Source of the DNA: Clostridia bacterium | Lineage (GTDB): Bacteria > Bacillota > Clostridia > Lachnospirales > Anaerotignaceae | Length of the DNA stretch: 64,000 nucleotides | Assembly (NCBI GenBank): GCA_910575055.1 | Contig: CAJTDC010000004.1 | Location: 1-64,000, forward strand | Direction: 5' to 3' | Shown: piece by piece, positions 1-9,026 of the stretch | Layout: each line of letters begins with the position of its first letter | Numbering within the stretch: the stretch's first letter is position 1 | Position numbers and translations under genes: made by a program | Notes under the pieces: model-generated | What the model saw: the letters and a program-made list of their open reading frames with translations, nothing else | What the model was told of the DNA's origin: nothing | Databases searched by the model: none

Positions 1-278
<278 letters not shown>

Positions 279-441
279 AAATCCTCTGTCTCAGATTACT
301 CTGACTTTTTTATATTAGATTTTTTTCTAAAAATCTACAAAAAATTTGAATAGACTTGGGTTGTGTTTTATTTCTTAACTGTTCAGTTTTCAAGGACCAA
401 TTTGTTTTTTGTTTCGACTTTTTTCGAAGTCGGCGTGATAT

Positions 442-470
442 ATAATACCATCACTTTTTTAACTTGTCAA
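442..470 (-). promoter_or_regulatory. Proximal rrn promoter
   Basis: On the minus strand TTGACA (465-470) and TATTAT (442-447) are separated by exactly 17 nt, about 160 nt before the 16S 5' end. The leader between them and the 16S contains the CTTGAAAACTGAACAG-type sequence common in Bacillota rRNA leaders. Confidence 0.8.
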
Positions 471-542
471 GCACTTTTTTTATTTTTTTAAAACATTTTT
501 TAGTGCTCTTTTGTCAACTGTTTTTAACAGTCACGAGTAATT

Positions 543-570
543 ATTATACTCTTTTTTCATCATTTGTCAA
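543..570 (-). promoter_or_regulatory. Distal rrn promoter
   Basis: Minus-strand TTGACA (565-570) and TATAAT (543-548) with a 16-nt spacer. It lies between tRNA-Ser(GGA) and the proximal rrn promoter, so the rRNA operon has at least two stacked promoters of its own. Confidence 0.75.
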
Positions 571-604
571 CAACTTTTTTTAAAAAAAATTTATTTTTTT
601 AAAA

Positions 605-693
605 CGGAGAAGGTGGGATTTGAACCCACGCGCCGCTACTAACGACCTACCCGCTTTCCAGGCGAGCCCCTTCAACCACTTGGGTACTTCTCC
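605..693 (-). tRNA. tRNA-Ser(GGA)
   Basis: The minus strand folds into a class II tRNA with a 7-bp acceptor stem (GGAGAAG/CTTCTCC), a long variable arm typical of serine tRNAs, a TTCAAATC T-loop and a CTGGAAA anticodon loop. The anticodon GGA is at 657-659. The discriminator base is G, as expected for tRNA-Ser. CCA is not encoded. Confidence 0.95.
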
Positions 694-716
694 AAATGCT
701 CTCAACAAAATTGATA

Positions 717-805
717 TGGCGGAGAGGGTGGGATTCGAACCCACGGCCCCTTGCGGAGTCACTGGTTTTCAAGACCAGCTCCTTAAACCACTCGGACACC
801 TCTCC
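717..805 (-). tRNA. tRNA-Ser(TGA)
   Basis: Second class II serine tRNA on the minus strand. The acceptor stem is GGAGAGG/CCTCTCC, the anticodon loop is CTTGAAA (TGA at 769-771), the variable arm is long and the discriminator is G, followed by an encoded CCA at 717-719. It lies upstream of tRNA-Ser(GGA) in the same transcription unit. Confidence 0.95.
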
Positions 806-845
806 ATACTTTTTAGTTTATTACTTTTCAGCAATTAACTTCTAC

Positions 846-874
846 ATATTACATTATTTTTTTTCATTTGTCAA
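846..874 (-). promoter_or_regulatory. tRNA-Ser operon promoter 1
   Basis: Minus-strand TTGACA (869-874), 17-nt spacer, TAATAT (846-851), ending about 40 nt before tRNA-Ser(TGA). Confidence 0.75.
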
Positions 875-940
875 CACTTTTTTTACTATTTTTTCTTCTT
901 TTTCCAAATTCTATAACAGCAAAATGTTAACAGCTCAATT

Positions 941-969
941 ACTATACTTTATTTTTATTTCCTTGTCAA
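941..969 (-). promoter_or_regulatory. tRNA-Ser operon promoter 2
   Basis: Minus-strand TTGACA (964-969), 17-nt spacer, TATAGT (941-946). Another TTGACA occurs at 1117-1122 but no good -10 follows it. Apart from these promoters, 806-1371 holds only AT-rich sequence without a supportable gene. Confidence 0.65.
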
Positions 970-1371
970 GCATTTTTTATACATTTTTTTATTTTTTTCT
1001 TTCAGCCATTTTTCATATGCTACATTTTCATCTATTACAACATTATTATACTTTGCCAAATCTTTACTGAAAGGAAATGCTTCTCTAAACTTTTTTACAA
1101 TATTCTTTTTGAAATTTGTCAAGTAAATCAAAAATCTTTTTTCAAATAAGTATATCTTTCTTCTCCTTTTTCCAATATCGCACCTATTATCATTATAAAT
1201 TTTCCCCTTATAAAATTACCATTTACAATGACTATTATACCATATTTTCTATTTTTTACACAAAAATTCATTAAAAATGCTATTTTCCCCTTTTTGTTCT
1301 GGTTAAAAATTAAATATCGTGTTAAAATAGCATTATTTCAAAATAAAATGTATACACAAGGAGATGGTTTT

Positions 1372-2592
1372 TTGAAAACTGTTACAGATAGGTTTTTAGA
1401 ATATGTAACATATCACACTACTTCAGACGAAGCTGTAAAAACTTGCCCTAGCACACCACAGCAGTCTGTTTTTGCTTCTTTTTTAGCAGAAGAATGTAAA
1501 CAAATTGGCTTAGTCAACATTACTGTAGATGAAAACAGTTACGTGACTGCTTTTTTACCTTCTAATACAACAAAACAAATTCCAACAATAGGCTTTATTG
1601 CTCATATGGATACCAGCCCTGATGCTTCAGGGGAGCACGTTTGTCCTCAAATTACTGAAAATTATGACGGAAAAGACATTGTTTTAAAAGCGAATACAAC
1701 GCTTTCTCCTTTAGAATTTCCTTCTTTATTGCAATATAAAGGGCAAACAATTATTACCTCAGATGGTATTACACTACTAGGAGCAGATGACAAAGCAGGT
1801 ATTGCCGAAATATTAACTGCTATGCAATATTTAAAGCAACATACAGAAATTGAACATGGCAATATTGCCATTTGTTTTACTCCTGATGAAGAAATTGGCA
1901 GAGGTGCTGACCTTTTTAATGTTTCTGCTTTTGGTGCAGATTTTGCTTATACTGTAGACGGCGGTGCTGTTGGGGAATTAGAATATGAAAATTTTAATGC
2001 GGCTCGTGCCAACATTACTATACAAGGCAAAAGCGTTCATACTGGAACAGCCAAAAATACTATGATAAATGCGGCTCTCATTGCAGCGGAAATTATATCT
2101 TCTTTCCCTGCGGAGCAAACACCTTCTCACACAGAAGGCTATGAAGGTTTTTATCATTTATGTTATTGCAACAGTAATGTAGGTTCTGCTACACTTTCTT
2201 ATATTATAAGAGATTTTGACCAGCAATGTTTTCAAAAAAGAAAAGAATTTATCGAAAATATGATTGCAGAAAAAAATGAAAAATATCACGACAGAATTTA
2301 TTTAACAATATATGATGAATACCAAAATATGCTAACGCAGATACAAGACAAACCTCACATTATAGAACTTGCAAAATCTTCTATGGAACAATGTGGTATC
2401 ACTCCTATTATACAACCTATACGTGGCGGTACAGATGGTGCAAGGCTTTCCTTTAAAGGACTTCCTTGTCCTAATTTATTTACAGGTGGTCACAATTTTC
2501 ACGGCCCTTATGAATATATTTCTGTTTCTTCTATGGAAAAAGCAGTTGATGTCATTGTAACTATTTGCAAAAATGCTGTGACACTTTTATAA
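1372..2592 (+). CDS. pepT: Peptidase T (tripeptide aminopeptidase)
   Basis: Cytoplasmic M20-family zinc exopeptidase that releases the N-terminal residue of tripeptides. Of 406 residues, the expected dinuclear-metal ligands are visible: H78 and D80 in GFIAHMDTSPD, D140 in GADDKAG, E173/E174 in TPDEEIG and D196 in TVDGG. A C-terminal His is visible in GGHNFHGPYEY. The TTG at 1372 is chosen as start: AAGGAG (1358-1363) sits 8 nt upstream and the protein then begins at the family's usual position. The open frame extends upstream to 1228, but that part reads as hydrophobic AT-rich sequence. It stands alone, with its own terminator. Confidence 0.93.
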   Translation: MKTVTDRFLEYVTYHTTSDEAVKTCPSTPQQSVFASFLAEECKQIGLVNITVDENSYVTAFLPSNTTKQIPTIGFIAHMDTSPDASGEHVCPQITENYDGKDIVLKANTTLSPLEFPSLLQYKGQTIITSDGITLLGADDKAGIAEILTAMQYLKQHTEIEHGNIAICFTPDEEIGRGADLFNVSAFGADFAYTVDGGAVGELEYENFNAARANITIQGKSVHTGTAKNTMINAALIAAEIISSFPAEQTPSHTEGYEGFYHLCYCNSNVGSATLSYIIRDFDQQCFQKRKEFIENMIAEKNEKYHDRIYLTIYDEYQNMLTQIQDKPHIIELAKSSMEQCGITPIIQPIRGGTDGARLSFKGLPCPNLFTGGHNFHGPYEYISVSSMEKAVDVIVTICKNAVTLL

Positions 2593-2597
2593 AATGT

Positions 2598-2634
2598 AAA
2601 AAGAGAAGCCATTTAATATGACTTCTCTTTTTAT
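2598..2634. terminator. Bidirectional terminator between pepT and lipoprotein gene
   Basis: Inverted repeat AAAAAGAGAAG / CTTCTCTTTTT (2598-2608 and 2622-2632), A-rich on the left and T-rich on the right, between convergent genes. Confidence 0.8.
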
Positions 2635-2695
2635 ACTTTTCTACTTATACTTATTATAATTGTTTAAAACTGTTTTAGACTACTTATTTACATCA

Positions 2696-3256
2696 TTAAA
2701 AAGTGGGTGCAATACCGCCTGATAAAGCAGTAAGTAATTCATCTGTTGATTTTACTTTCCATTGGTCATCTACTTTTGTTACTTCTATATCTACAGTTTT
2801 TGTAATTTTGTTTTCTTTATTGTCTTCAATGGCTTGTTTGAGCATTTCCATAGATTTTTCTTCGTCCATTGCTTCAACGTCTCCACTTTCTGTCATTGCT
2901 GCTGTCATCATACTTTGCATTACTGCTGTCATATCTACATTTGTAACATCTGTTGTTACAGTAGCTGTAGTGCTTCCTTCTTCTGCATTTACAGATTTTA
3001 TTTCATATGAAATATTTCCAAATACAACTTGTGCTTCTGAATTGACACCTTCTGTATCTTCTGAATACATTACATCATCTTCTGTTACATATTCATTTAA
3101 TTTTGCCTGGTCAACTGCTTTAAACGCATCTAAATAACCCGCTACTGCTGCTTCTGGTGTATTTGTACTTTGTTCTTCTCCACCGCCGCCACCGCCGCAG
3201 GCTGCCATACCCAACACCATCATTACTGATGTCAACAACAACAAAATTTTTCTCAT
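2696..3256 (-). CDS. Lipoprotein with DUF4878-like domain (copy 1)
   Basis: A 186-residue secreted lipoprotein. The first 20 residues are a lipoprotein signal peptide ending in the lipobox LGMAAC, so Cys20 should be lipidated and anchored on the outer face of the membrane. A Gly-rich linker follows. The rest starts with TPEAAVAGYLDAFKAVD, which resembles the start of DUF4878/NTF2-like lipoproteins (a short helical domain and a sheet), and ends with a WKVKSTDELL segment. A GGAAGGGAG-type ribosome site precedes the ATG. It is clearly a paralogue of the neighbouring gene at 3405-3977. Function unknown; ligand binding in an NTF2-like cone is only a guess. Confidence 0.8.
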   Translation of the reverse strand: MRKILLLLTSVMMVLGMAACGGGGGGEEQSTNTPEAAVAGYLDAFKAVDQAKLNEYVTEDDVMYSEDTEGVNSEAQVVFGNISYEIKSVNAEEGSTTATVTTDVTNVDMTAVMQSMMTAAMTESGDVEAMDEEKSMEMLKQAIEDNKENKITKTVDIEVTKVDDQWKVKSTDELLTALSGGIAPTF

Positions 3257-3404
3257 AATTTAAAAACTCCCTTCCTTATTCATACTATTATGATACAATA
3301 CTACTATTCGTCAAAAACTTGTTTTAAACATACCACATTATTATAAAACACTTTTTATAATATTGCTATACTATTTTCTTTAAAAATTTTTTAATATACT
3401 AAAT

Positions 3405-3977
3405 TTATTGAAATGTTTCTTCTGACAAACCACCCGTTAATATCGTATTTAATTCGTCTGTTGTTTTTACTTTCCATTGTCCGTCCTCTGCTTTTTTTAC
3501 TTCTAAATTCACTGTTTTTGTAATGGTATTTTCTTTATTTTCTGCAATACTATCTTTTAAAAGTGTCATAGCTTCTTCTTGTGTCATATCTGTACTATTT
3601 TCAGATGCTTCTAATGCCTTTTTCATATATTCTTGCATTACAATATTCATATCTATATTTGTAATATCTACTGCTACACCAGCTGTACCTTCTGTATCTA
3701 TCACATCTACAGACTGTATATCATATGTAATATTTTCAAACATTATTTTTGATTGTGTAATATCTGTTTCACTTTCTTCTGAATACATACTATCATTTTG
3801 TGCTACATATTGATTTACTTTTGTTTGGTCACCTTCTTTTACTGCGTCCAACAAAGCTGCTACAGTTGCCTCTGGTGTACTATTATTTTGTTCACTTTCT
3901 ACTTGTCCACTTTTTCCGCAGGCTGCCATACCCAACGCTACAACAATCGATGTCAATAACAACAAAATTCTTCTCAT
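3405..3977 (-). CDS. Lipoprotein with DUF4878-like domain (copy 2)
   Basis: A 190-residue lipoprotein with signal peptide and lipobox LGMAAC, homologous along its length to copy 1: shared are TPEA..A..LDA.K..DQ.K.N.YV, the D..MYSE motif, and the C-terminal NKENTITKTV and WKVKTTDEL blocks. The two copies lie in tandem on the minus strand with about 150 nt between them, which suggests gene duplication followed by divergence. The ribosome site GAAGGGAG lies before the ATG. Biological role unknown. Confidence 0.8.
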   Translation of the reverse strand: MRRILLLLTSIVVALGMAACGKSGQVESEQNNSTPEATVAALLDAVKEGDQTKVNQYVAQNDSMYSEESETDITQSKIMFENITYDIQSVDVIDTEGTAGVAVDITNIDMNIVMQEYMKKALEASENSTDMTQEEAMTLLKDSIAENKENTITKTVNLEVKKAEDGQWKVKTTDELNTILTGGLSEETFQ

Positions 3978-4136
3978 AAAACAAAACTCCCTTCTTTAAA
4001 AAAACTGTATTCTTATTTTAAACAGCACTATTATAAAATACCTTTCTTAATTTTTTTATACTATTTCTTTTAAAAATTTTTTAATTTTTTACACTATATT
4101 ATTAGAAATATTATATCATATTGCATTATTTTTTTA

Positions 4137-4165
4137 TTGACTTTATGTTTTCATTATGTTACTAT
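4137..4165 (+). promoter_or_regulatory. tyrS promoter
   Basis: TTGACT (4137-4142), 17-nt spacer, TACTAT (4160-4165). Transcription should start near 4172, at the 5' end of the T-box leader. Confidence 0.7.
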
Positions 4166-4171
4166 ACTGAA

Positions 4172-4420
4172 AAAATAGATTAGCTATGATTGAGATATGG
4201 GCAAAACTGGTTACAATAGCAGAGAGCAGTTTGTTTGCTGAAAAAACTGCAGCACAGTATTTGTAAATTACGCCTCAGGAGCTTTCTGCAAGAGTATACA
4301 ATATTGTTACAAAGGCAGAACGGTTACCGCTCGTTATTGTGGTAAAAGGTATTTTTTAATACGAATTAAGGTGGTACCACGGGTTTCCTCGTCCTTTTGG
4401 ACGAAGAAGCCTTTTTTTAT
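4172..4420 (+). ncRNA. Tyrosyl T-box riboswitch leader
   Basis: The leader carries the diagnostic T-box (GGTGGTACCACGG at 4370-4382) that pairs with the CCA end of uncharged tRNA. It is preceded by AGAGA-type stem I sequence near 4220 and followed by a terminator hairpin (CTCGTCC/GGACGAAG, then seven T residues, ending near 4418). In the 3' side of stem I the sequence GAGTATACAATATTG offers TAT at 4295-4297 and TAC at 4297-4299. Both are Tyr codons, so the specifier is tyrosine whichever is in register. It should permit tyrS transcription when tRNA-Tyr is uncharged. Confidence 0.9.
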
Positions 4421-4464
4421 TACTTCCTTAAAAAAATAATATTTATAATAAAGGAGTTATTAAT

Positions 4465-5700
4465 ATGGAAAAAACAAATGCTTATGATGTACTAAAAGAA
4501 AGAGGATTTATTGAACAAATGACTCACGAAGACGAAATTAGACAATTATTTTCTAAAAACGAGCCTGTTACATTTTATATTGGCTTTGACCCTACAGCTG
4601 ACAGTCTTCACGTAGGACACTTTTTAACAGTTATGGCTATGGCTCATATGCAAAGATGCGGACACAAACCTATTTGTCTTATGGGCGGCGGCACTGGTAT
4701 GATAGGTGACCCTACTGGCAAAACAGATATGCGTCGTATGATGACAACAGAAGAAATTGACCATAATGTAGATTGTTTCAAAAAACAACTTTCTCATTTT
4801 ATAGATTTTAATGATGACAAAGCAATTATTGTAAACAATGCAGACTGGTTAAGAAATCTCAACTATATTGAATTTTTAAGAGAAATCGGTGTCAGCTTTT
4901 CTGTAAACAAAATGCTTACAGCAGAATGTTTTAAAACAAGAATGGAAAAAGGACTTTCTTTTTTAGAATTTAATTATATGATTATGCAGGCATATGACTT
5001 TTTAGAATTAAACAAACGTTACAACTGTGTTATGCAGTTAGGTGGCAACGACCAATGGTCAAATATTATTGCAGGTGTGGATTTAATACGAAGAAAAGAA
5101 AGTAAACCAGCTTATGGTATGACATTCTCACTTTTGACAAACAGTGAAGGCAAAAAAATGGGTAAAACAGAAAACGGTGCTGTTTGGTTAGATGCTTCTA
5201 AAACATCTCCTTATGAATTTTATCAATACTGGAGAAATATCGATGACAAAGATGTAAAAAAATGTCTTAGTCTTTTGACATTTTTGCCTATGGAAGAAGT
5301 AAACCGTCTTTCTGCTTTAGAAGGCAGCGAAATCAACAAAGCAAAAGAAGTGCTTGCATTTGAATTGACCAAAATTGTACACAATGAGCAAGAAGCAACA
5401 AAAGCACAACAAGCAGCAAAATCTTTATTTGAAAAAGGTGCTGCTGGTGGTTCTGTTCCTACTACAGAAATGTCTACAGCAGAATTTGTTGATGGTATTG
5501 ATATTATTACACTTTTGACAACTGCTGGCATTGTACCTTCTCGTTCTGAAGCTCGCAGGCTGGTACAGCAGGGCGGCATTAAAGTAGCTGATAAAAAAAT
5601 CACTTCTATAGAACATAAAGTAACCATTGCTGATTTTACAAACAACGAGGTTTTAGTACAAAAAGGAAAAAAAGGCTTCCATAACATTGTTATTTTTTAA
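4465..5700 (+). CDS. tyrS: Tyrosine--tRNA ligase
   Basis: A 411-residue class I aminoacyl-tRNA synthetase that charges tRNA-Tyr in the cytoplasm. The ATP-binding HIGH signature is present as HVGH (residues 49-52) and the KMSKS loop as KMGKT (231-235). The tyrosine pocket region reads YDFLELN and GGNDQWSN. An S4 RNA-binding domain forms the C-terminus (about 345-405, with [16 protein letters not shown]). AAAGGAG precedes the ATG. It follows its own T-box leader and is probably transcribed with the SUKH gene 43 nt downstream, since no terminator separates them. Confidence 0.96.
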   Translation: MEKTNAYDVLKERGFIEQMTHEDEIRQLFSKNEPVTFYIGFDPTADSLHVGHFLTVMAMAHMQRCGHKPICLMGGGTGMIGDPTGKTDMRRMMTTEEIDHNVDCFKKQLSHFIDFNDDKAIIVNNADWLRNLNYIEFLREIGVSFSVNKMLTAECFKTRMEKGLSFLEFNYMIMQAYDFLELNKRYNCVMQLGGNDQWSNIIAGVDLIRRKESKPAYGMTFSLLTNSEGKKMGKTENGAVWLDASKTSPYEFYQYWRNIDDKDVKKCLSLLTFLPMEEVNRLSALEGSEINKAKEVLAFELTKIVHNEQEATKAQQAAKSLFEKGAAGGSVPTTEMSTAEFVDGIDIITLLTTAGIVPSRSEARRLVQQGGIKVADKKITSIEHKVTIADFTNNEVLVQKGKKGFHNIVIF

Positions 5701-5743
5701 TAAAATGCTATATACTATTTTAAAATTTTATCTGGAGGTTATT

Positions 5744-6406
5744 ATGTTTCATAGAAAGAAAGTAAATAATATACTTCGTAAAGCTAGACGTATTGATAAA
5801 AAATATGAAATATTTGGTGTTTCACGCCACCATTACAAACTGAATTGCCCTGTTAATAAAGAGTTTGTTCACAAAGTAGAAGAAAAATACCATTTTATAC
5901 TTCCAAAAGATTATGCTCAGTTTATTACAGAAGTTGGTGACGGAGGTGCAGGGCCAGAGTATGGAATATATCCCTTCGGAAAAATTTTAACAAAAGGAAA
6001 AACTCCCAGAATACAAAAACGCTATGAAGAATATAGATACAGTCTTGGAAGGGAATTTTTGCCTCAACCTTTGCTATTGAAAGAATATGAACTAGAATTG
6101 CTTGAGATAAATTTCGAGTTTGACAAACAATGCTATAAACAAAATCCTCAAATCTATTTTATTTATGAAAATGATACTGATTTGTGTGATACAGATGGAT
6201 TTCTTGAACTTGGAACAAATGGTATATGGTGGTTTGGTTTAATAACTTGTGGTAAAAGATATGGGCAAATATTTGAAACAGACAGAGGTGGTATCTATAG
6301 ATTTGTTGCCTATAGTTTTACTGAATTTTATCAAAATTGGCTTAATGGTATTTCAAACACACAAAAATTTCAGAAAACACTAAATTTTTGGAAAAGAACA
6401 ATTTAG
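5744..6406 (+). CDS. SMI1/KNR4 (SUKH) family protein
   Basis: A 220-residue protein with the SUKH-type core: an N-terminal helix then EEKYHFILPKDYAQFITEVGDGG (about residues 45-68), PEYGIYPFG, and later the WFGLITCGKRYGQIFETD strand pair before FYQNWL. SUKH proteins often act as immunity proteins against polymorphic nuclease toxins, but some are housekeeping. Here no toxin is adjacent; the AHH nuclease genes are about 34 kb away. The start at 5744 is chosen because GGAGG lies 5 nt upstream; an in-frame ATG at 5687 overlaps tyrS and has no ribosome site. Confidence 0.75.
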   Translation: MFHRKKVNNILRKARRIDKKYEIFGVSRHHYKLNCPVNKEFVHKVEEKYHFILPKDYAQFITEVGDGGAGPEYGIYPFGKILTKGKTPRIQKRYEEYRYSLGREFLPQPLLLKEYELELLEINFEFDKQCYKQNPQIYFIYENDTDLCDTDGFLELGTNGIWWFGLITCGKRYGQIFETDRGGIYRFVAYSFTEFYQNWLNGISNTQKFQKTLNFWKRTI

Positions 6407-6416
6407 TTATCAACAC

Positions 6417-6451
6417 AAAAGACCCTTCAGAATACTCTGAAAGGTCTTTTT
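6417..6451 (+). terminator. Terminator after the SUKH gene
   Basis: AAAAGACC(C)TTCAG / CTGAAAGGTCTTTTT hairpin directly after the stop codon, ending in T5. Confidence 0.8.
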
Positions 6452-6501
6452 GCTTTTTAAATCATATGAAAAACAAATACGACTTCCCTCATTTTTTATT
6501 A

Positions 6502-6678
6502 TTAGCAGCCACAGTTATTTCCCAACTGATTGTTATTATTGCCACAGCAGCACAAAAGCAATATTATCCACAGCCAGGAATTATCTCCAAAACCGCCATT
6601 ATTGCCATTGCCACAGCAGCATAAAAGCAATAATATCCAAATCCAATTTTCTCCACAACCACAACCAAATCCATTCAT
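6502..6678 (-). CDS. Small Cys-rich hydrophobic protein with two internal repeats
   Basis: A 58-residue ORF on the minus strand. Its ATG (6676-6678) is preceded at ideal distance by a perfect AAGGAGG (6688-6694), which makes it a strong candidate gene despite its size. The protein consists of two tandem repeats, each GFG....[NS]W[IL]WI.LLLCCCGN, separated and followed by Gly/Asn-rich segments, and ends NCGC. Each repeat gives a Trp-flanked hydrophobic stretch capped by three Cys. It recalls the small high-cysteine proteins of Clostridia sometimes labelled chorion-class HCB13-like, which may belong to the spore coat, but that link is inference. Read after the his operon on the opposite side of the SUKH terminator. 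Confidence 0.7.
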   Translation of the reverse strand: MNGFGCGCGENWIWILLLLCCCGNGNNGGFGDNSWLWIILLLCCCGNNNNQLGNNCGC

Positions 6679-6786
6679 ACTATAATACCTCCTTAAATTT
6701 AAGAAATGTTTATTGTTACATCTCTATACTATGAGGCATTTTGTAAAATATTGCCTGTCTAACAAAAAAATTTTTGTCGTACAAGC

Positions 6787-7116
6787 TCAAATTTCTGTTC
6801 TAGTATGAAATTGTTTTAAATTTCCTTGTTTTAACTCTCTTTTTTGCAATTCCTCAAATACTTCTTGCCAAGTAATTTCTTTTTCTGCAAGCAATACAGA
6901 TATGTGGTACAATAAATCAGACAATTCATATATTACTTCTTTTTTATCCTCATTTTTTGCTGCAATAATGGTTTCTGTTGCTTCTTCTCCTACTTTTTTT
7001 AATATTTTATCTAATCCTTTTTCAAACAAATAATTGGTATAAGAACCTTCTTTTACATTGCTTTTTCTATCTAATATAATATCATACAGTTCATAAAGCA
7101 CTTCACTGTTTTTCAT
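6787..7116 (-). CDS. hisE: Phosphoribosyl-ATP diphosphatase
   Basis: Second step of histidine synthesis: hydrolyses PR-ATP to PR-AMP. It has 109 residues and is the all-alpha MazG-like fold, with KVGEEATETIIAAKN and the following YELSDLLYH metal-binding segment. It is the last gene of the operon. Its ATG shares one base with the hisI stop codon (TAATG), so translation is probably coupled. Separate from hisI here, unlike the HisIE fusions of many bacteria. Confidence 0.95.
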   Translation of the reverse strand: MKNSEVLYELYDIILDRKSNVKEGSYTNYLFEKGLDKILKKVGEEATETIIAAKNEDKKEVIYELSDLLYHISVLLAEKEITWQEVFEELQKRELKQGNLKQFHTRTEI

Positions 7117-7451
7117 TATAATACTTCCTCCCCTTTTTCATTTCTATAAAAACAAGAACGTTTTCCTGTATGGCAAGCTGCTCCTATTTGTTCAATTTTT
7201 ATCAAAACAGCATCTGCATCACAGTCATACAATATTTGTTTTACGTGCTGAAAATGTCCTGACGTTTCTCCTTTGTGCCACAGCTGTTTTCTACTTCTGC
7301 TGTAATAATGTACTGTTCCTTTTTGTAATGTCAATTCCATTGCTTCTCTATTAGCATAGGCTAACATAAGCACTTGTCCATTTTGGTAGTCTTGTGTAAT
7401 AACAGGTATCAAACCCTTTTCGTCAAATTTTAATTGTTCTATAAAAGACAT
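7116..7451 (-). CDS. hisI: Phosphoribosyl-AMP cyclohydrolase
   Basis: Third step of histidine synthesis: opens the adenine ring of PR-AMP. 111 residues, with the conserved [11 protein letters not shown] and DCDADAVL segments (Mg site) and the zinc Cys/His set in [13 protein letters not shown]. The ATG at 7449-7451 is chosen because AAGGAG lies 6 nt before it; a GTG five codons further up (7466) would place the ribosome site inside the coding sequence. Lies between hisF and hisE. Confidence 0.95.
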   Translation of the reverse strand: MSFIEQLKFDEKGLIPVITQDYQNGQVLMLAYANREAMELTLQKGTVHYYSRSRKQLWHKGETSGHFQHVKQILYDCDADAVLIKIEQIGAACHTGKRSCFYRNEKGEEVL

Positions 7452-7465
7452 CTTTTTCTCCTTCA

Positions 7466-8224
7466 CTATATCCTAACAGCTATTTCTTTTTCATTCAAAT
7501 ACTGTTTTAATTCTCTAATTTCCAATTCTCTAAAATGAAACAGTGATGCGGCAAGTGCTGCATCTGCTTCTCCTTGTGTAAGCACATCATAAAAATGCTG
7601 TTTTTTTCCTGCTCCACCTGAGGCAATCACAGGTATTTTTACTTTTGAAGCGATTGCCTTTGTTAATGCGATATCATATCCATTTTTCACACCATCACAA
7701 TCCATACTTGTTAAAAGTATTTCTCCTGCTCCTAAATCCTCTGCTTCTAATGCCCACTCCACTGCATCTCTACCAGTATTTACTCTCCCACCATTCAAAT
7801 ACACATCAAAACCGCCCTCGGGTCTTGCTTTGGCATCTATAGCAACAACAACACACTGATTTCCAAATTTTTCTGCAGCTTGTTTTATCATTTCTGGTCT
7901 TTTTAATGCAGCACTATTTACTGAAATTTTATCTGCTCCTGCACTCAATATTTTTCTAAAATCTTCTATTGTTCTAATACCTCCCCCTACTGTAAGAGGG
8001 ATAAACACCTGCTCTGCTGTTCTTTTTACTACATCTAACATAATATTTCTAGCATCAGAAGATGCTGTAATATCCAAAAATACCAGCTCATCTGCCATAG
8101 ATTGATTGTAATAAGAAGCAATTTCTACAGGGTCACCTGCATCTTTTAAATTTACAAAATTTACCCCTTTTACCACTCTGCCATTTTTTACATCTAAACA
8201 AGGTATAATTCTTTTGGTATGCAC
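7466..8224 (-). CDS. hisF: Imidazole glycerol phosphate synthase, cyclase subunit
   Basis: With HisH forms imidazole glycerol phosphate and AICAR from PRFAR and ammonia. 252 residues, a full (beta/alpha)8 barrel. Catalytic acids are visible in IPCLDVKNG (Asp11) and VVVAIDAKA (near 130), with phosphate loops TVGGGIR and ASGGAG. It starts with GTG preceded by AAGGAAG. An 82-nt gap separates it from hisA, the only sizeable gap within the operon. Confidence 0.96.
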   Translation of the reverse strand: MHTKRIIPCLDVKNGRVVKGVNFVNLKDAGDPVEIASYYNQSMADELVFLDITASSDARNIMLDVVKRTAEQVFIPLTVGGGIRTIEDFRKILSAGADKISVNSAALKRPEMIKQAAEKFGNQCVVVAIDAKARPEGGFDVYLNGGRVNTGRDAVEWALEAEDLGAGEILLTSMDCDGVKNGYDIALTKAIASKVKIPVIASGGAGKKQHFYDVLTQGEADAALAASLFHFRELEIRELKQYLNEKEIAVRI

Positions 8225-8306
8225 AATGTTTCTTCCTTTCTTTTTTTAAAATACTACTAAAATTTCATCTATAATGAGCAAAACAAAGTTTTTGTCAATA
8301 TTTATA

Positions 8307-9023
8307 TTATTCAAACTTTTTTACAATTTCTGTCAAATCCAGCACACCCTGATACAATGCTTTTCCTACAATAACACCTTGCACATTACTATTTTTTACA
8401 TTTTCCAAATCCTGCATACTAGAGATACCTCCTGATGCTATAATATCCATACCTGTTTTATCAACAAGTTCTTTTGTTGTCTCTACATTTCCTCCAGACA
8501 TCATACCATCTTTTGCAATGTCTGTATATATCACTGTTTTCACACCATATTCTTTCATTTTCAAACACAATTCTAATGCAGAAATATTGCTGACTTCTTC
8601 CCAACCTGCTACTGCAACATTACCATTTTTCGCATCAATACCCACTACAATACTATCTACTCCAAATTTTTCTACTGCCTGTTTTACCAACAAAGGCTGT
8701 TTTACAGCAACTGTACCCAATATCACACGAGATACGCCTTTTGACAATTTTCTTTGTATATCCTCCAGAGAACGTACGCCTCCCCCTGTTTGTACTGGTA
8801 CATCACTTAATTTTACAATTTCCTCTAGTATTTGCTCATTTTGTGATATGCCTTGTTTTGCACCATCTAAATCTACTATGTGCAAATAACTTGCTCCTTT
8901 TTCTATCCAATTTTTTGCTGCTTTTACAGGATTTTGTTCGTACACTGTTACATCATCAAATTTTCCCTGTTTTAATCTCACACATTTGCCATTTTTGATA
9001 TCTACTGCTGCATAAATCTGCAT
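8307..9023 (-). CDS. hisA: ProFAR isomerase
   Basis: 1-(5-phosphoribosyl)-5-[(5-phosphoribosylamino)methylideneamino]imidazole-4-carboxamide isomerase, the Amadori rearrangement in histidine synthesis. 238 residues, (beta/alpha)8 barrel. Catalytic Asp8 is in AVDIKNGKCVRL and the second Asp in YTDIAKDGMMSG. Phosphate loops are QTGGGVR and ASGGIS. Starts three bases after hisH. A paralogue of HisF, as usual. Confidence 0.96.
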   Translation of the reverse strand: MQIYAAVDIKNGKCVRLKQGKFDDVTVYEQNPVKAAKNWIEKGASYLHIVDLDGAKQGISQNEQILEEIVKLSDVPVQTGGGVRSLEDIQRKLSKGVSRVILGTVAVKQPLLVKQAVEKFGVDSIVVGIDAKNGNVAVAGWEEVSNISALELCLKMKEYGVKTVIYTDIAKDGMMSGGNVETTKELVDKTGMDIIASGGISSMQDLENVKNSNVQGVIVGKALYQGVLDLTEIVKKFE

Positions 9024-9026
9024 TTG

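Noticed and set aside
1228-1371. N-terminal extension of pepT by 48 residues
   Set aside because: The TTG at 1372 has an ideal ribosome site and gives the usual length; the extension is AT-rich intergenic sequence.
2703-3137. Plus-strand open frame of 144 codons opposite the first lipoprotein gene
   Set aside because: It is the antisense of a real gene with lipobox and ribosome site; the product is a Ser/Val-rich low-complexity sequence without a ribosome site.
4201-4345. Small protein in the tyrS leader
   Set aside because: The sequence is explained by T-box stem I and specifier structure, and no start with a ribosome site is present.
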